A DNA stretch of 9,981 nt from Cytophagia bacterium (lineage in GTDB: Bacteria > Bacteroidota > Bacteroidia > UBA7662), in the NCBI GenBank assembly GCA_009926405.1, contig RFOZ01000049.1:1-9981 (forward strand). Reading direction: 5' to 3'. Positions 1 through 5,418 of this stretch are shown here, piece by piece; the first letter of the stretch is position 1, and each line of letters opens with the position of its first letter. The translations under genes and the position numbers were made by a program. Under the pieces are notes generated by a model. The model saw only the letters and a list, made by a program, of their open reading frames with translations. It ran no database searches and had not been told where the DNA came from.

Positions 1-763
1 CCGTCCCCAAGGCCAGGATGAACCCAACCAATTTCCCCAAGCCTCTCAAAACCGGAGCCGCAATTCCGTTGGCATCGCGTGCCCAATCCCTCAACGAAGC
101 CTCCCAGCGACGATGATTGTTTGGGTTCTGCAGGGTCTGCTCCACAGCCCTGTACTCCTCCTCCACCTTCTTTCGAATCGACTCCAATGTTACCGCCCGA
201 CCCTGCATCGCCAACCTATCGGCCGTCGACCTGGCCTTGGGCACGGCCACCCACAACACCAAATACGCAAAGACTCCTATGCCCGTAAAGAGCCCCAACA
301 AAAGAACCACAACGCGGACCAAGGCCAAATCCAAACCAAAATAGGCTGCCAAACCCGCCGAAACTCCTCCAATTACCCGCCGATTCCCATCCCGAAAAAG
401 ACGTTTTGGGGCCGGTATTTCGCCTTGGTAATCGAATCGATCACCGAATTCAGGCCGTTTTCCTGTGAACGATTCATGGTCCGAAAAAGAGTCCACCGGG
501 CCTTCCGCCCACTGAGATGGACTCCCCAAAATTTGCATGACCGATTCAACATCTTTAAGCGTTATAACACCTGATTTTCCAGACCATCGTTCCACGATCA
601 GTTCTGCAAAACGGGATTCGATATCGGATAAAATCTCTTCACGTCCCTCGGTGTTATCAAGGTGTCTTTTGATGGAATCCATGTAGTGGACCAGCTGACG
701 GTGGGCATCCTCTTCGGCATGCATCAAGTGACCACCCAAATGAACAGAAACGGTTGTTTTCAT
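1..763 (-). CDS. PspC-domain membrane protein, 3' end outside window
   Basis: The frame runs open from an ATG at 763-761 to the window edge, giving 254 visible residues with no stop. Residues 1-80 match the soluble N-terminal region common in Bacteroidota PspC proteins (start MKTTVSVHLGGHLMHAEEDA, then a helical stretch with REEILSDIESRFAELI near 41-56). Residues 120-177 are the PspC domain: a basic entry KRLFRD, the conserved RRVIGGVSAGLAAYFGLD, then a long hydrophobic segment ending LVLWVAVPKA. A charged, helix-prone stretch (about 195-230) follows, and a second hydrophobic segment begins at about 236. PspC was first described as an inner-membrane sensor of the phage-shock response; the role of the Bacteroidota form is not settled. 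It lies 25 bases behind the padR-like gene on the same strand, so the two are probably co-transcribed and controlled by that regulator. In Bacteroidota a GIN/DUF2807 gene often follows, but that position is outside the window. Confidence 0.9.
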   Translation of the reverse strand, partial: MKTTVSVHLGGHLMHAEEDAHRQLVHYMDSIKRHLDNTEGREEILSDIESRFAELIVERWSGKSGVITLKDVESVMQILGSPSQWAEGPVDSFSDHESFTGKRPEFGDRFDYQGEIPAPKRLFRDGNRRVIGGVSAGLAAYFGLDLALVRVVVLLLGLFTGIGVFAYLVLWVAVPKARSTADRLAMQGRAVTLESIRKKVEEEYRAVEQTLQNPNNHRRWEASLRDWARDANGIAAPVLRGLGKLVGFILALGT

Positions 764-768
764 AATTG

Positions 769-778
769 TAAACGTTTA
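769..778. repeat. Perfect 10-base palindrome before pspC start
   Basis: TAAACGTTTA reads the same on both strands and ends 5 bases upstream of the PspC-domain start codon, inside an A/T-rich gap between the padR-like stop and that start. It may only reflect the A/T-rich leader that Bacteroidota use in place of a Shine-Dalgarno sequence. A small binding site or weak mRNA hairpin is possible but not shown. Confidence 0.3.
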
Positions 779-788
779 TTTAAAATAA

Positions 789-1112
789 TTAATGCGATAA
801 AGAGGCAACGGCATCGGTAAATGCAATCCATTCCCGGTTCAGATCCATTAGGATACCCTGACCCTGGTCCGTCAGGCGGTAGTACTTTCGAGGGGGGCCG
901 CTTTTGGATTCCTCCCATCGATAATCCAACCAACCTGCGTTTTTCATTCGGGTCAGGAGGGGGTACAAGGTTCCCTCGACCACCAACATATCTGCCTTTC
1001 GAAGGTCGTTCAGCAGATCGCTGGCATAGGCTTCCTGCCGTCCCAAAACCCGCAGGATGCAAAGTTCCAAGACCCCTTTGCGCATTTGCGCCCGTACATT
1101 TTCCATATTCAT
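789..1112 (-). CDS. PadR-family transcriptional regulator
   Basis: This is a 107-residue winged helix-turn-helix protein of the PadR N-terminal family. Visible family features are MRKGVLELCILRVL (residues 10-23, helix 1), YASDLLNDLRKADMLVVEGTLYPLLTRMKNAGWL (29-62, helix-turn-helix with the VVEGTLYPLLTRM recognition helix) and the wing YRWEESKSGPPRKYYRLTDQG (64-84). A short helical tail, DLNREWIAFTDAV, would serve dimer formation. The length is that of the short PadR subclass that lacks a long C-terminal domain. I chose the ATG at 1112 because relatives begin MN-EN-..QMRKG; the frame stays open to an ATG at 1130, and an ATG at 1106 is also possible and would suit the promoter position. The PspC-domain gene follows after 25 bases. 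A palindrome at 1136-1156 makes autorepression likely. The signal it senses cannot be read from sequence. Confidence 0.93.
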   Translation of the reverse strand: MNMENVRAQMRKGVLELCILRVLGRQEAYASDLLNDLRKADMLVVEGTLYPLLTRMKNAGWLDYRWEESKSGPPRKYYRLTDQGQGILMDLNREWIAFTDAVASLSH

Positions 1113-1116
1113 GAGG

Positions 1117-1146
1117 CAAACATACATCATCCAAGGTACTTTGCAA
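1117..1146 (-). promoter_or_regulatory. Probable padR-pspC promoter, Bacteroidota type
   Basis: On the minus strand TATGTTTG (1124 to 1117) fits the Bacteroidota -7 consensus TAnnTTTG exactly. A TTG at 1146-1144 (ATTG with the preceding base, against the consensus TTTG) lies 19 bases upstream, the normal spacing for the -33 element. A-tracts at about 1158-1178 lie just upstream and could act as an UP-like or bent segment. Transcription would begin at about 1110-1112, at or next to the start codon. The promoter is inferred from the pattern only. Confidence 0.55.
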
Positions 1147-1156
1147 TACCAAGTAC
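1136..1156. promoter_or_regulatory. Imperfect palindrome, likely PadR operator
   Basis: The half-sites are GTACTT (1136-1141) and AAGTAC (1151-1156), arranged symmetrically in a 21-base site; the inner bases also match in part (8 of 10 mirrored pairs match overall). PadR proteins bind such dyads as dimers. The site starts 24 bases from the chosen padR start codon and its centre coincides with the -33 TTG, so a bound repressor would block RNA polymerase. The dyad is directly visible; its link to this PadR is inferred from position. Confidence 0.65.
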
Positions 1157-1279
1157 TAAATTTTTTAAATTTTTTTTACCCCGTAAGGGTCTTGATTCTG
1201 GAATTCCACAATTTTGTTCAAAAAAAGCCCCGTCAAGAACATGGCTACTACCGCCTAACCAGGGCTTTGGGTCCTATTT

Positions 1280-2731
1280 TTGAGAAAATATTCCCCCTTG
1301 ACCGATTGGAGTGACCCCTTTGACGAACAGGATCCCGAAACCCGGGAGAATGTCGAACGCTTTGAACAAACCCTGAGCAGCAGGCTTTCGTGGTTTTTTG
1401 ACTCCGAGGAGTTGGAACAGATTTTTGACTATTACCAGGAGCGGGGCAACATGGCCAAGGCAGAATTGGTATTGACCAAAGGTCTGGAACAGTCACCCAA
1501 CCACACCGGATTTTTGTTGCGCAAAGCCCAACTCATGATAGGCAGTGGCGAAATCCGTCAGGCCGAAGAACTCCTCGAAAAAGCCCTACGGCTCAATCCA
1601 ACCATGGTCGAGCTCCATCTAACGCGTTCTTCTTTGTACGATTACCGCAACCAGACCAACCGCGCCTTGCTCCATTTGCGCAAAGCCGAACAATTGGCGG
1701 ACTCGGAGCAGATGCCATCGGTGCAATTGGCTTTTGGGATGGTTTTTATGAATGCTGGTCGCTGGCGTTCTGCTCTTGACCATTTTTTGTTATGCGTTGA
1801 CAAACATCAGGTGGACCAAGAACATCTCCTTTACGATTTGGGGTATTGTTACCACCAACTCGAATGGATGGACGATGGCATCGCCTTTTTTGAAGAACAA
1901 ATTAACAGGAATCCATACGCCGATGCCGCCTGGTACAACCAAGGTATCCTGTACAACCAGGCCGGACTTTTTGAAAAGGCTCTGGAATCCTTTGAATACG
2001 CCCTCTTAATTCGGCCTGATTTGTCGATGGCTCACTTTAACCGGGCCAATACCCTCATCAACCTCGAAAAATTCACGGAGGCCTTGGAACAAATGCAGGA
2101 AGCCCTGAACTGCGAGCCGGATTACCCTCTCTTTATCAACGGAATGGGCGTTTGTTACGAGAAACTAGGCCGAATTGACGAAGCCCTGGTCCGGTACGAA
2201 GAGGCCGCAGCCTTGGATCCTCTGTTGGCCGATGCTTGGTTTGGCCAAGCTGCGTGCAAGGCCCAATCCGAATCCTGGACCGCCGCCTTGGTTTTGATAA
2301 ACCGAGCACTCGAATTAGCAGCCGATCACGAAGAATACTGGTACGAAAAAGGCCGAATCCTCATGGCATTGGCCCGCTACGACGAAGCAGAACAAGCCTT
2401 GGCCGAAGCACTGCGCTTGGACACGGGGTTCTGGGAGGCTCGTATCTTGCTCGTGTCCCTTTACCTGGCCGTGGACCGGTACGAAGAAGCCTTGCGTTGC
2501 ATACAAGATGGACAAGAGCCTCACAAAGACGATGCTGCCTATTTCTTTGAATTGGCCGGCTTGATCTTCGCCTTTGAAATCAAGGAACTCTTGGATCTGG
2601 CCCGTACCTGCATTCAGTGGGCCCTTTCGGTGGATTCCTCGGAATCTCATCATTTGTTGACCTTTTGGCCGGATGCCCACAATAACAAAGAAATTGTGGC
2701 CTTGCTGCGCGAACACAAGGCCCTGGATTAA
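1280..2731 (+). CDS. Tetratricopeptide repeat protein
   Basis: This 483-residue protein is built almost wholly of about ten TPR-like helical pairs. After an acidic N-terminal stretch (1-42) the repeats run from about 43 to 455. Clear units include NMAKAELVLTKGLEQSPN (57-74), GEIRQAEELLEKALRLNP (90-107), GLFEKALESFEYALLIRP (229-246), GRIDEALVRYEEAAALDP (297-314) and ARYDEAEQALAEALRLDT (365-382). No signal peptide, membrane segment or catalytic motif is visible, so it is probably a cytoplasmic scaffold; the partner is unknown. The start is uncertain. No in-frame ATG exists between the upstream TAA at 1256-1258 and residue 57, which leaves TTG at 1280 or TTG at 1298. TTG 1280 is kept because it preserves the acidic leader. 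The phosphosulfolactate synthase gene follows after 23 bases, and a TPR gene in this position is, as I recall, common in Flavobacteriia. Confidence 0.88.
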   Translation: MRKYSPLTDWSDPFDEQDPETRENVERFEQTLSSRLSWFFDSEELEQIFDYYQERGNMAKAELVLTKGLEQSPNHTGFLLRKAQLMIGSGEIRQAEELLEKALRLNPTMVELHLTRSSLYDYRNQTNRALLHLRKAEQLADSEQMPSVQLAFGMVFMNAGRWRSALDHFLLCVDKHQVDQEHLLYDLGYCYHQLEWMDDGIAFFEEQINRNPYADAAWYNQGILYNQAGLFEKALESFEYALLIRPDLSMAHFNRANTLINLEKFTEALEQMQEALNCEPDYPLFINGMGVCYEKLGRIDEALVRYEEAAALDPLLADAWFGQAACKAQSESWTAALVLINRALELAADHEEYWYEKGRILMALARYDEAEQALAEALRLDTGFWEARILLVSLYLAVDRYEEALRCIQDGQEPHKDDAAYFFELAGLIFAFEIKELLDLARTCIQWALSVDSSESHHLLTFWPDAHNNKEIVALLREHKALD

Positions 2732-2754
2732 ACCAAAACTCCTTCAATCCCTAA

Positions 2755-3546
2755 ATGCCGTGTATGGCTGATTTTACGTTTGATATTCGAACAAGATTAG
2801 GACGGGTCCCCGACCGCTCGAACAAACCCCGTCAGGAAGGACTGACGATGGTCATGGACAAAGGCCTTAGCCTATCCGAGACCGAAGCCTTTCTCGAAAA
2901 CGGGGCAGAACATACCGATTTAGTCAAATTGGGATGGTCCACCGGACTCTTCAACCGCAAAATCCACGAAAAAATCCGCCTTTACCGCCAAGAAAACATT
3001 CGTTGTTATTTGGGTGGTACGCTGTTTGAATTGTTTGCCGCCCGTCAACGAACCGATGAGTTCAAGAAACTCTTGGATGAATTGGGGATCGACACGGTCG
3101 AAATTTCGGATGGTTCGCTGGACATGTCCCATGAAATTAAATGCAACCATATCCGGGATTTCTCCAAAGATTTTAGGGTTCTCTCGGAAGTTGGTTCCAA
3201 GGATGCCGAAAAAATCATTGCACCCTACCGATGGATCGCCATGATGAAGGCTGAACTAGAGGCTGGTTCCGAAATCGTCATCGCCGAAGCCCGCGAAGCT
3301 GGGAATGTCGGTATTTTTAGAAGCAGCGGCGAAGTTCGTTCGGGTCTTGTCGAAGAAATTCTGACCCAAATACCCTCCGCCAAAATCCTTTGGGAGGCCC
3401 CCAACAAAGCTCAACAAACCTGGTTCATCAAAATGCAAGGTTGCAATGTTAACCTGGGCAATGTCGCACCGTACGAAGTGGTGCCCTTGGAAACTTTGAG
3501 GCTGGGTCTGCGAAGCGATACCTTTGCCCAATTCCTAGGCTCCTAG
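2755..3546 (+). CDS. comA: Phosphosulfolactate synthase (ComA family)
   Basis: The family adds sulfite to phosphoenolpyruvate to give (2R)-phosphosulfolactate, the first step of coenzyme M synthesis in methanogens, and is also present in bacteria that make other sulfonates. The 263-residue protein has the expected TIM-barrel size. It carries family blocks in order: KPRQEGLTMVMDKGLS (24-39), DLVKLGWSTG (55-64), YLGGTLFELF (85-94), VEISDGSLDM (115-124), MKAELEAGSEIVIAEAREAG (164-183), ILWEAPNKAQQTWFI (211-225), NVNLGNV (231-237) and ETLRLGLRSDTF (246-257). These match the archaeal enzyme as I remember it, without gaps at the core. The ATG at 2764 is an alternative start. This is not the competence regulator also named ComA. 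In Bacteroidota the product may feed sulfonolipid or sulfolactate synthesis; that is inference. No later coenzyme M gene is visible nearby. Confidence 0.93.
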   Translation: MPCMADFTFDIRTRLGRVPDRSNKPRQEGLTMVMDKGLSLSETEAFLENGAEHTDLVKLGWSTGLFNRKIHEKIRLYRQENIRCYLGGTLFELFAARQRTDEFKKLLDELGIDTVEISDGSLDMSHEIKCNHIRDFSKDFRVLSEVGSKDAEKIIAPYRWIAMMKAELEAGSEIVIAEAREAGNVGIFRSSGEVRSGLVEEILTQIPSAKILWEAPNKAQQTWFIKMQGCNVNLGNVAPYEVVPLETLRLGLRSDTFAQFLGS

Positions 3547-3554
3547 AGCCTGGG
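3534..3554 (+). other. Stem-loop across the comA stop codon
   Basis: CCTAGGCTC (3534-3542) can pair with GAGCCTGGG (3546-3554) over nine base pairs, one of them G-U, around a 3-base loop. The comA stop codon TAG (3544-3546) falls in the loop and first stem base. No T-run follows, so it does not resemble an intrinsic terminator. It may affect mRNA stability or the ratio between comA and the downstream genes, or it may be chance. Confidence 0.4.
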
Positions 3555-3589
3555 CGCCAAGACCCCTCCCTAAAAACCCGCCTCCCTCC

Positions 3590-4534
3590 ATGCGCTCCCT
3601 CCTCTTATACCTCAAAGGCGTTGCCATGGGCGCTGCCGATGTTGTACCCGGTGTCTCGGGTGGAACCATTGCCTTTATTTCGGGCATTTACGAAACCCTG
3701 CTTCAGGCCCTTCGCTCCTTTGATGCCGAACTCCTGGGCATGGTCTTGCGGAGGGAATGGTCCAAGGCTTGGGACAAAATCAACGGAAGCTTTTTGGTGG
3801 TTTTGCTTTCCGGAATAGCAACAAGTATATTATTGCTTTCCAAGCTGATGCTTTACCTCTTGGAATTTCATCCTGTTCCAACTTGGTCTTTCTTCCTGGG
3901 CTTGATCCTGGCCAGCATAGCAGGGGTTTGTCGTGGGTTGGATCTGCGATCCCTTCGGTTTGGAATCGGTTTTGTGTTAGGAACGGTTTTGGCCTACGGT
4001 ATCACGGTGATGTCGCCAACCCAAACCCCCGAGGCCCTTTGGTTCATTTTTGTAAGCGGAGCCCTAGCCATTTGTGCGATGATACTTCCCGGTATTTCGG
4101 GCTCTTTCATTCTTTTGTTGATGGGCAAATACAAATTCATTCTCCAGGCCTTGCATGAATTCAATTTGCCCGTCATTTTGGTCTTTATGGCCGGTGCAGC
4201 CATTGGTTTGCTGTCCTTTTCGCATCTGCTAACTTGGTTGTTGCGCAAACATCACCTAACCACCGTTTCCCTCCTGGCCGGATTTATGCTGGGCTCCCTG
4301 AACAAGGTCTGGCCCTGGAAACAGACCCTCACCTATTACACGGACAGCAAAGGAGGCCAACACCCTTTGACCGAAGAAAACCTCAGCCCCTGGGCCTACG
4401 AGACCTTAACCGGACTGCCGGCCCAAACAACGTTGGCCTTGGCCTTGGCCGGTCTGGGAGCAGCCCTTATCCTGGGGCTGGAGGCTTGGGGTCGTCATCG
4501 CTCGATGTCTGAATCCCAAACCACGACGGGGTGA
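3590..4534 (+). CDS. DUF368/PopT-family polyprenyl-phosphate transporter
   Basis: This is a 314-residue, strongly hydrophobic inner-membrane protein with about eight to ten membrane segments. The family signature GAADVVPGVSGGT lies at residues 14-26, and a related copy, ILPGISGSF, at 165-173. The two are followed by comparable stretches (ISGIYETLLQAL and LMGKYKFILQAL), which shows the internal duplication of the family. DUF368 proteins (PopT) were recently shown to return undecaprenyl phosphate across the membrane for reuse in peptidoglycan and other surface polymer synthesis; activity here is inferred from family membership. A less hydrophobic loop at about 244-275 breaks the C-terminal half. 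The start ATG at 3590 places the first signature near the N-terminus, as usual. The gene follows comA after 43 bases, and its last four bases (GTGA) include the aroE start, so the two are probably translationally coupled. Confidence 0.92.
   Translation: MRSLLLYLKGVAMGAADVVPGVSGGTIAFISGIYETLLQALRSFDAELLGMVLRREWSKAWDKINGSFLVVLLSGIATSILLLSKLMLYLLEFHPVPTWSFFLGLILASIAGVCRGLDLRSLRFGIGFVLGTVLAYGITVMSPTQTPEALWFIFVSGALAICAMILPGISGSFILLLMGKYKFILQALHEFNLPVILVFMAGAAIGLLSFSHLLTWLLRKHHLTTVSLLAGFMLGSLNKVWPWKQTLTYYTDSKGGQHPLTEENLSPWAYETLTGLPAQTTLALALAGLGAALILGLEAWGRHRSMSESQTTTG
4433..4450 (+). repeat. Three tandem TTGGCC units inside the DUF368 gene
   Basis: TTGGCC occurs three times in a row and encodes part of an Ala-Leu run in the last membrane segment. 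Because the unit is six bases, gain or loss of one would keep frame and alter only two residues. It is probably compositional, since TTGGCC is frequent throughout the window. Confidence 0.5.
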
Positions 4535-5397
4535 ACTTTGGGACCTCCCTTCAGCTCGGCCTGTTGGGCTATCCCCTAGGACATTCAGCATCACCGCGTT
4601 GTTTTGGAATAGCCTTTGAGCGCGCGCATGTGGCAGCTGCCTACGATCGCTTTGAATACCAAACCTATCCTGGCTTGGAAAATCTGGCCAGGCAGAATCC
4701 CCGACTTCTGGGACTTAACATCACCTTGCCCCACAAAAAAACGGCTTTCCAAGAATTCCAAAGTAAGCTTAACAACAAAACCCGTTTCGAATTAACACCC
4801 GAGGCCGCAGCTTGCGGTGCCGTCAATTGCATTGGATTCCGAAGGGCAAAATCAACGGATCCCAACGGAGAAGACTTGGAAACCGTGATTGGGCATAACA
4901 CCGATGTGGAGGGATTCACAGCTGCACTCAACCGCTTATGTCCGGAGGGGGTGACTGGACCGGCCTTGGTTTTGGGAAACGGTGGCGCTGCTGCGGCCGT
5001 TTGTTATGTGTTCAAACAACACAAGATTCCCTACCAAGTGGTCACCAGATCCCTATCTCCATCCCCTGCAGTCCCTGAACTCCATTGGGAAGATATCAAC
5101 CGAGAAGTCCTGGAGAATCACCCCCTCTTGGTTCAATGCACCCCCCTGGGAATGGCACCCCACACCATGGAGGGCCCCAATCTAAACCTCCAAGGAATAG
5201 GCCCCAAGCACTTTGTTATGGACTTGATTTACAACCCTTTGGTAACGCGTTTTTTGGAAGAATGCCGAGGCAGAGGGGCCCGCATTCTGGGCGGCATGCC
5301 CATGTTCCAGGCCCAGGCCGAAGCCTCCTTGCGCTTTTGGTCCAGCCTACCGGGCGGTGATATCCTCCAAAACGAAAAGATGCAACTTGAATTTTGA
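4531..5397 (+). CDS. aroE: Shikimate dehydrogenase
   Basis: It catalyses the NADPH-dependent reduction of 3-dehydroshikimate to shikimate in the aromatic amino acid pathway, in the cytoplasm. The protein has 288 residues. The shikimate-binding Ser pair is in GYPLGHSASP (S19, S21). The catalytic Lys is K69 in NITLPHK and the partner Asp is D125 in GHNTDVEGF. AAACGAVNC (92-100) is the usual GAVNT block. The nucleotide fold has VLGNGGAAAA (147-156), a GNGGA form of the usual GAGGA, and R173 in VVTRS suits NADPH. CTPLGM (203-208), DLIYNP (231-236) and GGMPMFQAQA (254-263) complete the set, so it should be active. The start is GTG at 4531, overlapping the stop of the DUF368 gene; no ATG lies between it and the substrate-binding motif. 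It carries a longer loop than usual at about 103-118, before GHNTD. Confidence 0.95.
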   Translation: MNFGTSLQLGLLGYPLGHSASPRCFGIAFERAHVAAAYDRFEYQTYPGLENLARQNPRLLGLNITLPHKKTAFQEFQSKLNNKTRFELTPEAAACGAVNCIGFRRAKSTDPNGEDLETVIGHNTDVEGFTAALNRLCPEGVTGPALVLGNGGAAAAVCYVFKQHKIPYQVVTRSLSPSPAVPELHWEDINREVLENHPLLVQCTPLGMAPHTMEGPNLNLQGIGPKHFVMDLIYNPLVTRFLEECRGRGARILGGMPMFQAQAEASLRFWSSLPGGDILQNEKMQLEF

Positions 5398-5418
5398 TCC
5401 CTTTCTTCGCATCCCCTG

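Noticed and set aside
113..574. Plus-strand 153-residue ORF at the left edge
   Set aside because: It lies antisense to the PspC-domain gene, which has clear family motifs in the other strand; the translation is low-complexity and unlike any protein I know.
760..1152. Minus-strand 130-residue ORF overlapping the padR-like gene
   Set aside because: It is the same DNA in another frame; the Pro/Gly/Arg-rich translation has no family features, while the padR frame matches its family throughout.
1161..1177. T-runs as an intrinsic terminator
   Set aside because: There is no plus-strand gene upstream and no GC-rich stem before the runs; they fit better as A-tracts upstream of the minus-strand promoter.
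1192..1216. TTG and CAATTTTG as a promoter for the TPR gene
   Set aside because: The first base of the -7 element is wrong and the spacer is 14 bases, too short for the Bacteroidota pattern.
1224..1268. AAAGCCC/GGGCTTT inverted repeat upstream of the TPR gene as a riboswitch or attenuator
   Set aside because: It has only seven pairs around a 31-base loop without further internal structure that I can recognise.
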